From positions 549,301,531 to 549,365,530 of the forward strand of contig NC_135497.1 in assembly GCF_052857255.1 (NCBI RefSeq): DNA of 64,000 nucleotides, given 5' to 3'. The first letter of the stretch is position 1, and each line of letters begins with the position of its first letter. Shown in pieces: positions 33,848-44,724 of this stretch. The position numbers were made by a program, and so were the translations under genes. The DNA is from Amblyomma americanum. Its lineage: Eukaryota; Arthropoda; Arachnida; Ixodida; Ixodidae. The notes under the pieces are model-generated. The model was given only the letters and a program-made list of their open reading frames with translations, was not told the origin of the DNA and did not search any database.

Positions 33848-35329
33848 ATTGTTCATTTTTATTTGCATTATTTGCGTGTTTTTATATTTGTAAAAGAACA
33901 GCTTCATATGTTTATATTTATTCAAGAACATTATTTACTTCTCTGCCAGGTGCAGACTCATTGAACTATTTTTAGTTTGCATGTCAAGATTTCCGTTTTG
34001 TGTTTATTTTTATTTACATTGTTTGCTTCTCTGTCAGGTTTATGTTTTTGTATTTATTCAAAATCATCTATGCCATGTGCCATAGCATCATTTTTTTATT
34101 TCTTGTTAGCTCTGCAGGCCCGGATGCTTCACACTGTTTATTTTCTTCAAGTTATGTAATTTAAGCTCTGCCAGGTGTGGAAACCTCCTATACTCTTTTA
34201 TTTTCCATTCCTTTCAAATGTTTACCTGCAGCTGTGGCAGGTGCACAAGGTGCAATTTCTAGGGCTTGTTTTCTTTCATTGCAATATGTGGGCAAGTGCA
34301 ATATGTGGGCAAAGTTGTTCTGAAGTGACTGTAGTTATGAAGGGCATCATAATATGGGTATTGTGGATACATTTTGAACCCTTCAATTTTGTGCCTGTCA
34401 AATTTGTTCGCATGTTCCTGAGTCGTTTTTTTTCGCATTAGTTTTCCTGGTTTTCCGTACAGTGTCCATTGTGTGCATTGTAACAAGTTCTATCCTCAAT
34501 GGACTAGAGGAAAAATGAGGATTGCCAGCATTCGTCCAAAGTCACTTCTGAACTGGTGTTGAATGCAGGCAAAAAAATTTGAGGGACGCTTGAGCTCCGC
34601 CTTTAAAGGTATGATGCAACAGTGTTAATGGCTCTCGTTTATGGGTCCCTTTACAACTTCAAACGCAGCCATTTTGGCATCATCGTCTGTGATACTCATG
34701 TGTCTTGTACACGTAACATGGTTTTTTGTCCAGTAAAATCTACTTAAGAACAATGTCTTGTGTAGCACTTGCTGTGCATTCTACCAGTTATGTAATGTGT
34801 TTCAGCAAAGTGCAAACCAGGGCTATATCGGGCGTACAAGTATGCACAACATGGCAAACCTGTGATTATTAGCATTCAAGCTGGCAGTCAAGATGAACCT
34901 TTTTTTTAAGGGCAATCAGCGCGTAGAGACAGAAAGCAAAGAAAACATAGGACGAACGATCATCCTGTGTTTCCTCTGCTTTCCGGCTATGTCTTTCGCA
35001 CTGTTCGCCTTAAAAATGTACAGCCAACTCGCCCGTTTGGCCACAGTGTAAGATACAACTGTTCTTGTGCAATCTCTACGCAGCACTCGACAAGGCATAT
35101 GCAAATCACTGTTGATGCTGCATGCTTTTGTTTCCCTGCTGTGTGTTACATTTGGGAAACTGGTATGAACAGCTGTGGCGAAAAAAATTATTGTGACCAA
35201 TGAATAAACGTGGTGCTTAAAGAAACGCTTTACTGGTGCCTAGCAGTCTCCACACCACACTTTTTCCTCGTGCGCATTCATCAAAGACATAGTGACTGCA
35301 AGCAACTGTTTTCCTAAATGGGCAGGTCG

Positions 35330-35545
35330 ACGTAAGCAACGACGAAAGACGGTGTACAAGGATGCATTTCACTTGTTGGACGAGCTGTTTCCGCGTGTAT
35401 TTTGACTTGAGAAGGAGAAAGTGCAGTAGCTGTGCGGCAAGCTTGCTGATGCACTGAAAGGCATACTGGTGACCACTGTCGGGGGAGCAGCAGTTGGTGT
35501 GTGCACTTCATATCTTGCCACTGGAGGCTTTCAAACACACGTAAG
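35330..35545 (+). pseudogene. HARBI1-like N-terminal fragment, plus strand
   Basis: The plus-strand reading KTVYKDAFHLLDELFPRVF, a stop, then LEKEKVQ, a stop and LCGKLADAL, ending GGFQTHV, parallels the minus-strand transposase start (TVYEDAYDLPDELFLRLF, LDKEKVECLCGEL, GGFQVRV). Two in-frame stops are present. It ends at a GTAAGA that could be a donor. It is a second, inverted, partial copy just downstream of the transposase 3' end. Confidence 0.65.
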
Positions 35546-35826
35546 AAAAAGTAATTTACAAATGCTTGAATGTGGCTACCAGTGGCCAAGGGCATCATAT
35601 CACACAGGGGCTCACGCACTAACACAGGGAAATGGCACTGCCCTTTGCAAGAGTGGCTGCGACAACTCGCCACGCCAGCACGGTGAGTCATTGCAGCCAC
35701 AGCTGCCAGATGGTGTAGGGTTTACTGCCGGTGGTGCTGCTGTTGCCGCTTCTGCTGTCGCCGCACCATCTGCAGGTGTGCTTGCCTCTGCGGACAGGTT
35801 GTGCCAAAGAGGCCAATGATACGATC

Positions 35827-37385
35827 TCACATTGCTCTACCACGCAGGCAGGTCATGCGGGATCCTGTCCCCGCCACGTACCCGGCAAGCAGAGGTGGCC
35901 CATTGTTGTCAGGGTCATCAGTAGTGTCGTCTTCGTCTGCAGCCAGGGCTTCTTCAAGACAGATGTTGTGCAACGCAGCACACGCTGCAATGAAGACCAC
36001 CGCCCACTCTGGCTCGTAGTGGAGTGTCCGGTACCTTTGAAGGCACCGGATGCGGCTTTTGTGAACACCAATGCAGCGTTCCACAACACATCGCATTGAG
36101 GCATGCGATGCGTTGTACTGCCCTTCTGCAGTGTTTGCACCAGGATGCCCTGACACTGGTGTGAGCAGCCACGGCTCCAGTGGATATCCACTGTCTCCTG
36201 CACAACTAAAATTTGCAATGAAGTGTGTTGTTGCCTATGTAATAAATGATTCATACCAAGCAGCTCAAACCAGTATGCTGAACCAGAATTCATAGGCATG
36301 CAGAAGATTCATGACTAAGGGGTACCTCTGTAAGCCCAGTACTGTGATATCCTACACTACAATAACGATGTGCACATCTCTTTTGCCTTGGTGTTTTACG
36401 CTTGAAATACGATTCACGTAATAACAATGTTTCTTTTGCCTCTGCACCAGCAGTAACAGAAAAATACGATACATCATGCTGTTGCATGCCATCCATGTTA
36501 TAACCCGCCTCATTTAGGTATGAGCCACTGCTGTAGCTTAATACGTGCTGTCGAAGTGGCCCGATGATCAATAGGCTGCTTACCCAGAAGAAACTCTCCA
36601 TCCTCCAGCAGCCCGTGCTCCACCTTCCGACGCAGCCGTGAGTAGCGCCAAGAAAAGGCATTGTGACAAGACCCCGGGCAGCGAGGGGTCGACCGCAAGG
36701 ATCTTCATGTTTGCGTCGCAGATCTGCGAGAAACACAGGCAGAAAATCTTGGACGTGAACTTCCATTGTCGAGGTCGCGGCTTTCGAACCCATGCGGTCA
36801 GAAAACCAGTCTACTCACGATCATGGTGTTCATCGCGTAGTATCCTTTGCGGCTCCAGAATGCTGCCCGGTTTGCTGGGTCTCCCCGCGGCGCTTTTATG
36901 GCAATCAGCGTGCCGTCGACGCAGCCGACGACGCCGGGGATGGTGCCGCGGGGAAGGAAGGTCGCCTTCGCTGCCGCTTTTTCCTCGGGGTGCGCTGGGA
37001 AGCGCACCCATCCCTACTGTGCGCCGACTTTGCAGATGGCCTCAGCCACACGCCGCACGCACTTGCTCACCGTCGGTTGTGCGAGGCCGACGGTCTGCTC
37101 GTTGCCGACACGCACTTGAAAGCCCCCGGAGGCAAAAAAAAAACGGAGAGCGCACAGCACCGGCCGCCGTACCGACAAAGCGCTCGTCCGTACGCCTCGC
37201 AGTTCGTCTGGAAGTTCGCCGCACAAGCACTCCACTTTCTCCTTATCGAGTCGAAATAACCGAAGGAACAGCTCGTCCGGCAAGTCATACGCGTCCTCGT
37301 ACACTGTCCTTCGTCGTTGCTGGCGGCGACGTTGCCGCCTCCGCCACCAATAAATAGCAGACACTGCCGCCTGCATTTTTCCCAC
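35827..37385 (-). pseudogene. HARBI1-like Harbinger transposase, three exons
   Basis: Exon 1 (36819-37385) has the basic N-terminus, TVYEDAYDLPDELFLRLFRL, the HTH-like QPTVSKCVRRVAEAI and the first catalytic Asp in GCVDGTLIAIKAP, ending YYAMNTMI at a GTGAGT donor. Exon 2 (36584-36723) follows TTTCTCGCAG and reads ICDANMKILAVDPSLPG. It ends GEFLL plus a split Gly codon at GTAAGC. Exon 3 (35827-36197) opens right after the acceptor with DSGYPLEPWLLTP, the second Asp. It then has YNASHASMRCVVERCIG (catalytic Glu) and RCLQRYRTLHYEPEW. Damage: in-frame TAG at 37014-37016 and a one-base frameshift at about 36672. All three catalytic acidic residues survive. Confidence 0.8.
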
Positions 37386-38020
37386 TAAAATTCTTTAGAC
37401 GGACTCTTCGCGGTCGCAAAAAACAGTCTAAAACCGCGGACATAATTAGGTGTGCAACGTCATGCGTTTTTTCTTGACCGTGACGCATTGCAGCTTCCGT
37501 GACGCAACTTTTCAAAATTGCGCCAGCGACCAAAAGGAGCGGGCATTTTAGAGCGCTCTCATTTGTAGAGCGGTCAGAGCGAGTTCCGTAATCCGGGCCC
37601 AGGTGCTAAATAACGCACGGTGCCTTTTGGCCGACGTTCTCGGGGCTCGGAATTTTTCACGACGAGCTTACACCTTTCAGCACGCAAAAGGCAGCGAAAA
37701 GCGCGCCAGGAGCGCCTTGCCATCACGGGTTCTTAATCGAATAGTTTTGCTGCGCGCACATGCACAAAACAGATCGACCCAAACACGAGACACTTTGCAT
37801 GGCCGAGAGCACAATCGCTACCGCTCCCAACGCAGCTGAAAAATCGGGATAAAAAAAAAAGCTGTCGCTGCGCTGATCATCTGTTCTACACTAAGTGCAC
37901 TGCAAACAGAGGTTCAGGAGACAAGCCAAACAAAAGAGCATCGTGCAGACTTACCGTGAACGCCCGATTAAGCTGGATTTTCCTCGAAGCGCAATCTAAC
38001 GCCGACTACCCACACTACGC

Positions 38021-38043
38021 ATGATGATGATGATGATGATGAT
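38021..38043 (+). repeat. (ATG)8 microsatellite
   Basis: Perfect ATG repeat followed by ATATGGCTATCCCTTTG. Similar trinucleotide runs end RTE copies elsewhere in the window, but no RTE body is seen next to this one. Confidence 0.9.
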
Positions 38044-38394
38044 ATGGCTATCCCTTTGTATCGGGAGATCAACAGTACTAAAACCGGATCAAGCCAAGAA
38101 GGTAACAAAAATAAAAATAACAGCTGCACATTGTTACAAGGTTGCCTGCCTCCGCAAAATGGTATTCCGCTGTCTTGTCGTGTAACGTGAAACAAAAGCC
38201 TAATCAACGGCGTATCGTTACTATTCATCCATTTGTAGTCTTCAGCGTGTGCTGGTATGCGAGAAAAGAGTCAACATTCTGCTTTCAAAAGCGCATTTTT
38301 TTTACATACATAAAACCGACACTCTAATATTTTACCTGACTAACCTCTCATCACATTTTTACTGCTCCAAAACTGGAGCGCGCAGCCTCCGTCC

Positions 38395-38422
38395 GTGGCC
38401 TCCGCGATCAGCTCCGGCGGCG
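38395..38422 (+). repeat. GC-rich 28-bp motif, copy 2
   Basis: GTGGCCTCCGCGATCAGCTC then CGGCGGCG. Matches 50559-50586 in inverted orientation over all 28 bp, with weaker similarity for about 50 bp beyond. Confidence 0.7.
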
Positions 38423-39319
38423 TGCCGTTGCTCCGGTCATTCCATTCGCACGGAGAGAGCGTAATCGTTAAAGCGGTGTGACTGCTCCTCTCGCCGCACC
38501 GCGGCGCGCGCAACCCAAGGCTCGCTTTCCCTGATGCGGAGGGGGCGCAGAGGACGAAAACGCAGTTTTCGCAGTCTGTGTGCGACGCGTACTAGAAAAT
38601 TGTCGCACAGCACAAGTAGCTGACTGGTGCAATTAGGCAATTGCTTTTTTTAAATTATGACGCAGATTTAGGACTGGGGTGAGGCAGATCGTCATGACAG
38701 CGTTCGTTTCACAACAGGCAGGCAATTTTCTTTATTTCTTTAGCCTTGCATGGTTTCAAAACACGGAACATTTTACAGTTGAGCGGAGAGGATATTTTAA
38801 TTCTGCAGTTCTTTTACATATTAGTTTAGAACCTGAAATTAGTCTTGATATATAGAGATCAAGGAGTTCTGTCAGTTTTCCTCTAGAAATGGTACAAATG
38901 TGATTTTGTACTTACATTCGTGTAATATATTTAGCTTGCAACGCTTGCAGATGCCACTGAATGCATTGTCCCACTCAAATGTTGGGCTTCCTTTTTTGTG
39001 GATGGCTCTTTCGTGACGTGTTCAAATGTTCATATTATACCCCAATCCTGCTACAGCCTCAAAAGAGGCTAGCAGTATCCCCGAATAAATAATAGCCTGA
39101 AATGCATAAGGTTTTTTACGTTGTGTATGATTGGAACTGAGGCGAATTTAGTCTTTTTTTTCTTTCGTGCGCGGCAAGCAAAAAAGAGGCTTTAAAGCGC
39201 CGAAGCTATACAGCTTGGCAGGAGGACAGATAAAACCATTTGAGGATAAATGACATTGTATTTACAAAGACAAAATCGGAGCCATATTGTTCGGCATCCG
39301 TTTTTACATTGTGTTTATT

Positions 39320-40448
39320 TTAAACACGGAGCACTTTCCTGTACAGTGGCTTGCAGGCCAGCTTTTTGCGGTAAGCAGCCCTGTCTGTCACAGTAGCGCC
39401 GACGTTGGCTAAGGGTGGCCTCATGAACTTATCAAACCCTACAGCTAGTCTGCTTGCGGCGTGGTCATCCCTTGCTGGGCAAACGAAAAGGGGGCACTGC
39501 TCTAGTCGAGGCAATAACAGTTCAGCCAGCTGCTGACCACATTGCTCTTTTTTTATGTGCGGCAGGGCAATGTCAACAGCCTTCTTAACGGTCACAAGGA
39601 CCGTGACAATTTCTGACTTTGGGAATGTTAGCCTACACCTTGATTGCATGTCAATAAGCCCCATCAGCACGGGACTGGGTCCATCCGACCGGTGGAGGGG
39701 TGGGCAGAAGCTGCATGTTCTCCGCTCCTCAACTACTCTCGCCACGAACCCTGTTATATAAGCGACGATGGCATTTGCTATGGTTGATGGGGGCCGCTGC
39801 ACTGAAATAGAACATAACCATATTAGTATATGGAGCTAGACATTCTGCAATGTATTCCCATTTGTGGGAGCACAAAAAAAACAGCTTTTGGCACTAACCT
39901 GTAAGAAAGTTCCGCAGAGCAAATTTTAGACAGCATGTAGAGACAAAGCTTTTGCATAAACCAAATATGACATTTATCATGTCGCCACTCAACGTGCATT
40001 CCCTCAAAATTTTCAAATTTTGGGCATTGATACCACTCAGTTGTTATAGCCTTGACATAACGCGAAATGATCGCTTTTTGGTGGCACTTCACATGGGTGG
40101 TGTAGGTGAACGAGTGTGAACTCACGAGGCATCGCTTTCAGGGATGTGAAGAGCTCGTCAATGTGCATCACAAAATCTTCAGTTCCCGTGAACCTGAAAC
40201 AAAAATATGCACACTATTCATATCAGCCAAATATATGTATTAGACAAATCGCTGCTGGCTGCAAAAGAACAGCACTAGTATTCCAGCGATCCAGCCAAGC
40301 GTAAGCTGTTGAGAAACATCTGATGCAAGATATACCTGGCTGGGCAACTTGCGCTATCTCGGTCGAATCATGCGTGTGTGCCTGTGCTGTTGCTTCAGCC
40401 AGAACATCAAGTTCGGAGGACGTCACATTCAGGGAGGCACCATGCATA
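39320..40448 (-). pseudogene. P-like transposase, last three C-terminal exons
   Basis: Three exons with clean splice sites. Exon 40336-40448 (after GTATTGCAG, ending at GTATAT) reads MHGASLNVTSSELDVLAEAT. Exon 40126-40193 (after GTTTCAG, ending GTGAGT) reads FTGTEDFVMHIDELFTSLKA. Exon 39320-39801 (after ATTTCAG) reads QRPPSTIANAIVAYITGFVA, with a CSFC pair, and runs to VLRV plus stop. The AYITGFVARVV block has a counterpart in the second P-like fragment (TAYVSGYIARVVGEH at about 52020), which supports family membership. No stop interrupts these three exons. Confidence 0.7.
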
Positions 40449-40674
40449 CTGCAATACATGCAAAAAACAGTTACCACCACTACTAAGCAGCAGCCACCAC
40501 ATAAAAGCAAAAACTGCTTGTAACACATTGCCCATCGGCACAGCAGGATTTGCGTGCTCGTGTGTTCTTAACTGTAAAAATTTCCATTAAGCAGGCAGGC
40601 TACAACACTAATAGCTGCTCGCATCGTGAAATAACTTAGTTGTGCAAGGGCCTGAAATGTGATAAGCTTTGTAT

Positions 40675-40850
40675 TGTTACGGTGTGGGATGCCACGGGGT
40701 GGCCACGGGCCCGCCCAGAGAAATATAGCAGCAGTACGGAGGAGAGCCGGCGAAGCACGACCGGCGGCGGCCAAGCTTTCTCGTTCTATCTCCCTCGTGC
40801 TAGCGCCGCGCGCTCGCCGCTCGCGCTCGCTCTCCGCCTCTTCTTTTATT

Positions 40851-40852
<2 letters not shown>
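40675..40852 (-). repeat. 3' LTR of the gypsy element (start replaced by a G-run on the plus strand)
   Basis: Matches the other LTR base for base from TGTTACGG to TTTTATTCC. The remaining LTR bases (CGTATCA on the plus strand) are missing and a 30-base G-run takes their place. Confidence 0.9.

Positions 40853-40882
<30 letters not shown>
40853..40882 (+). repeat. Homopolymer G30
   Basis: Thirty consecutive G at the boundary between the 3' LTR and the internal region, where the polypurine tract and LTR start of the element should be. On the element strand it is poly-C. Confidence 0.85.
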
Positions 40883-41042
40883 CGGAGAAGTCAGGCCGTG
40901 CTTTGATGCAGGGTTTCCTGGGGCGATGCAATGTGGGCTCGCAGATAGGAAACGGTCACACTCTTCGTTGAATTCGAAGTGTGTGAGCTGGGCGAAGGTG
41001 TCTGCAGTCGCCGAAGAAGGTCCCACACCGGTTAGGCTAACT

Positions 41043-43787
41043 TCAGGGAGTTTTATGCATATTGAGCGGCGATCCGCTTATGGGGACTGCATTGCGTGGG
41101 GAAGGCATGGAGCCAGCAGGCGACGACGGCACTGATGAGGACCCGGTAGCTAAGTCGGAGTCACCGCAGGCGCCGTAGACATATCGCTTCATGTTTGAAA
41201 CATGCTCTGGGAAAATGTGGTGCACACCGCATGGTCGATGCTCTGGCAGGTCTTCGAGGCGGTATGTCACGGGGCCGAGTCGGGCAACGACACGGTAAGG
41301 GCCGCGGTATCGGGGCAAGAGCTTTGCGGCACGGCCAGTCGCACGGATGGTGCGGCGAACGAGGACCAAGTCACCGGGCCGGAAGGGGGGATGTGGTGGT
41401 GCTGCCGCGTTGGCCGCTTGAACACGCGCGTGAGCCGTGAGGAGGTTGCGCTGGGCGTCGAGGCGGGCGGAATGAAGTCGTTGAGCAGATTCAGTTGGTG
41501 ACGCAGTAGGATGGGGAAGGCCCAACTGCGCGTCGAGAGGGATGGAGGGCGTTCTGCCATAGAGGACTGAGAACGGCGTCACATGCGTTGTTTCTTGCGC
41601 TGCAGTGTTGACTGCAAAAGCTGCAGCAGAAACAAAACGATCCCAGTTTGTGTGGGACGGAGCGACGTAGGATGCGAGTATATCCGTGAGGGTACGGTTA
41701 ACACGCTCCACGAGGCCATTGCACTGCGGATGATTGACGGATGTAGTGGAATGCGCAATGCCGAAGGAGCGGAGGGCTCGCTCGAATTCATGGGACATAA
41801 AGCAGCTCCCACGGTCCGTGATGAGGCGCCGGGGAACACCGTGCCGAAGAACGAGATGCTGTTCCACAAACGCGACGGCATGAGCGGACGACGTGTCTGG
41901 AACGGGCAGTGCTTCGACCCACTTGGGAAGTAGTCGATCGCAACCAGAACATACCGGTTGCCGGCACGCGTCTTCGGAAACGGGCCCAAATGATCCAGTC
42001 CAACCAGCTCGAAAGGTGAACTTGGTGGCGAAAAAGCCTGCGGGGGTGGCTTGGTTACACCTGTGGACGGTTTTTCTGTACTGGCATGTCTGGCAGGACG
42101 CCACGTGTTCCTTGACATCTCTGGACATATTAGGCCACCAAAACCGCTCCGACACTCGTGCGTAGGTCTTGCCGCGACCAAGGTGACCAGCCGTGGGAGC
42201 GACGTGTAAGCCGCGCAAGATTTGCGACCGCAGTATTGCCGGCACAACTGGCAACCAGACGGGTGGTCGACCACGGAGCCGCTTCACATGACACAAGAGG
42301 TCGTCCTTCATTCGATAGACCCGGCGTAGTTGGCGGAGGCCTGCGCCGGCGGCGGTGCCAAGGGAGTGGATTATGGCAGCAATGGCGGGATCTTGCGTTT
42401 GTGCAGTCCTCAGGTCCGTCAAAGCCGTCACGGAACAAGGGTGGCGAGAAAGGAAATCGGCATCATGATGGGCAGAGCCGCGCCGATGCACTATTGTGAA
42501 ATTGTACTCTTGAAGTTGCAGGGACCAGCGTGCAATCTTGGCATTCAAATGTTTGGCGGACTGCAGCCAAGTGAGAGCGCTATTGTCCGTGACTATGGTG
42601 AAGTGACGGCCGTACAGGTAGGGACGGAACTTCTCGACGGCCCAGACAACGGCGAGGCACTCGAGTTCTGAAGAGTGGCGGCGGCGCTCAACGTCGGAAA
42701 GCTGGCGGCTGGCATAAGCTAGGACTTTGTGGTCACCAGACTCGTCTTCTTGCAGGAGGACAGCGCCGAGCCCATCTTGGCTGGCATCCGTGTGGAGGAC
42801 GATGGGGGCCGATTCGTCGTAATGGGCCAATGTAGGAGGCTCGAGGAGGGCGTGCTTGACGTCAAGAAACGCGAGCTGTTGGGCCTGCGTCCAACTCCAC
42901 GGTGCATTCTTCTTCAGCAGGGCGGTCAATGGAGCGCTGCGCTTGGCAAAGTCCGGAATGAAACGACGGAAATACGAAGCAAATCCAAGGAAACTTTTGA
43001 GCTCCTTGGCGGTGGTGGGAGCTTCGTAAGCTGTAAGCGCTTTTAGCTTTTCAGGGTCGGGACGGATGCCATGCCGGCTCACAACGTGACCCAAGTACGT
43101 CACCTCCGCGAAACCGAAGAAACATTTTTTTGGTTTTAAGCGAAGCCCAGCAGAGGTAAGGGCTTCGAGGACGAGTTTGAGGCGTCTCTGGTGTTCTTCA
43201 AATGTAGCCGCGTAGACAATTACGTCATCCAGGTAGACCAACGCCATAGTCCACTTCAAATGGCCTAAGACTCGGTCCATGAGACGCTGGAAGGTGGCTG
43301 GAGCGTTCGAGAGACCGAAGGGCATACGGTTGAACTGGTAAAGGCCGTCGGGAGTCACGAAAGCAGTCTTTTCCGCATCATCGGGGTGAACAGGCACCTG
43401 CCAGTAGCCCGAGAGCAGATCTAGCGTGGAAAAATAACGGGCCCCCTTCAGGCGGTCAAGCGCATCGTCGAGGCGAGGCAGCGGGTACACGTCACAATTA
43501 GTAATAGCATTTAGCTTCCGATAGTCAACGCAGAAGCGGAGTGTTCCATCCTTCTTGCGCACAAGGACGACAGGGGAGGACCAAGGGCTACAAGAAGGGG
43601 CAATGATTCCCTGGTCAAGCATGTCGCACACGTGCTGCTGGATGACTCTCCGTTCGGCTGGCGCTACACGGCGAGGTTGGTGATGAACGGGCCCGCGGTT
43701 TTCGGTGTTGATCCTGTGTTGAGCCCAGGAAGTGCACCCGAGTTCACCGGCGCTGAGAGCAAGGCAACTGCGATGCTCGAGCAGCAA
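41043..43787 (-). pseudogene. Gypsy pol: RT, RNase H, integrase
   Basis: A 914-codon frame. The RT has FCVDYRKLNAIT near residue 88, MPFGLSNAPATFQ and the catalytic YLDDVIVY near 190. RNase H has LHTDASQDGLGAVLLQ near 330 and TDNSALTWL near 400. The integrase zinc finger (HVAPTAGHLGRG to CQTCQYRK) is near 530-570, with a later ITDRGSCFMSHEF, and a GPY/F-type RYRGPYRVVARLGPVTYRL near 830. Two compensating frameshifts at about 42020 and 41935 put about 85 bp of the integrase core out of frame, so the first catalytic Asp (in GLDHLGPF of another frame) is lost. Another frameshift near 43870 separates pol from protease. Confidence 0.85.
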
Positions 43788-43816
43788 GGTCTTCAGAGAG
43801 GCGAGCTCCGCGCAAG

Positions 43817-44650
43817 TCAGGCTGGGTCCAAAGTTAAATTCTTCCCATGATAGGATCGCCGGCGCTGGAGGGTGGCGAGGCGGGCTTCAGGTTGCAGAGA
43901 CGCCACTGGTGACCCGGGGTCCAAAACTGAGGCTGTACCCAATTGCGTGCCGGGAGTCAGCGCGAGAGGTACGCTGCTGATGTTGAGCATAAATACGTGG
44001 GCCTCTCCTTTGAGCACAGGCAGAAGGCTTCGAGGGGAGGTCATCTGACGGGCTGGAGCTGAACACCGGATGGGTTCGAACAGCACGTCTGCTGTGACCG
44101 GACTATCAAGCTTGGCATACACCCACGTTGCCGGACCCGGTGGCAGGGTCACGGCGGACGCCACAGTCACGGTAGTGACGTCGAACGGCTTGACTCGACA
44201 CGGCCACTTCGTCGCGAGGTCACGCAGAGATGCTGAGGCACGCTTGGTCGCCGACACCAGGGACTGCCACAGGGCGACACCGAGGCTGGAAACCCGGCTA
44301 AGCCAGCCCGGCCCACAGAGAGTTCGGCTCGCCCGTGGTTTGGTTCTAGTAAAATTAAGGACGACTCCGGCTTGCTGGCACCACCCGCACCCGAGGACCA
44401 CTGGCCAAATAGGGCTGTCTGCGACAACAAACTCGGTGGAGATGGTATTTCCGAGTGCTGTCAGGTTGACGACGACACGTCCGACTTGCTCCACAGGGGT
44501 GCCGTTAAAAGCTAAGAGCCGGGTTTTGGCGGCTGGCAGAAGCAGGTGGGGCGCGTTAGCAACAAACGACTTGTGCAGTACATTGACAGCCGCTCCAGTG
44601 TCAACCAAGGCCTTTACGTGCCGGTCAAGCAGGGCGACGTCGACGAGCAC
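43817..44650 (-). CDS. Gypsy protease-containing segment
   Basis: Retropepsin-type protease of the LTR element: ALVDTGAAVNVLHKSF (DTGA catalytic triad) near residue 16, ILRV-like flap region VVLGCGW near 88. A long linker (VTADVLFEPI, LTPGTQLGTA) leads toward the RT. The reading frame differs from gag upstream, consistent with a programmed or acquired shift, and breaks before pol at about 43870. The protease processes Gag and Pol in the particle. Only the start is uncertain: no ATG is needed if it is made by frameshifting from gag. Confidence 0.75.
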   Translation of the reverse strand: MLVDVALLDRHVKALVDTGAAVNVLHKSFVANAPHLLLPAAKTRLLAFNGTPVEQVGRVVVNLTALGNTISTEFVVADSPIWPVVLGCGWCQQAGVVLNFTRTKPRASRTLCGPGWLSRVSSLGVALWQSLVSATKRASASLRDLATKWPCRVKPFDVTTVTVASAVTLPPGPATWVYAKLDSPVTADVLFEPIRCSAPARQMTSPRSLLPVLKGEAHVFMLNISSVPLALTPGTQLGTASVLDPGSPVASLQPEARLATLQRRRSYHGKNLTLDPA

Positions 44651-44724
44651 GTAAGGAGCATCAGTGGTAATCGGAGCCGATGAAAGGAGGGGACGCGGAG
44701 AATGAAGGAGTGTGGGGACGGACT

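Larger units (their letters stand above)
31482..37600. mobile_element. Probable PIF/Harbinger transposon
   Basis: The left end GGGCCCGAATTAGGGAACTC with GCTCT, and the right end in complement GGGCCCGGATTACGGAACTC with GCTCT, form inverted termini around a HARBI1-like transposase (minus, 35827-37385) and a probable Myb/SANT-type gene (plus, 32453-33847). Two opposed genes of these kinds are the normal content of Harbinger elements. A clean 3-bp target duplication could not be confirmed. A second GGGCCGTATTCTAAC terminus-like sequence at 31655 suggests a related nested or older end. Confidence 0.6.
37601..39319. other. Noncoding interval between Harbinger and P-like element
   Basis: Contains an (ATG)8 microsatellite at 38021-38043, the GC-rich motif copy at 38395-38422 and otherwise AT-rich DNA. 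The P-like transposon 3' end should lie here, but its terminal repeat was not identified. Confidence 0.5.

Noticed and set aside
31482..37600. TWA-type target duplication for Harbinger
   Set aside because: The three bases outside the GGGCCC ends do not match, so the element boundary is only approximate.
40568..41135. Poly-proline or poly-glycine protein spanning the G-run
   Set aside because: The homopolymer is translated in whichever frame crosses it; the flanks are LTR and element sequence.
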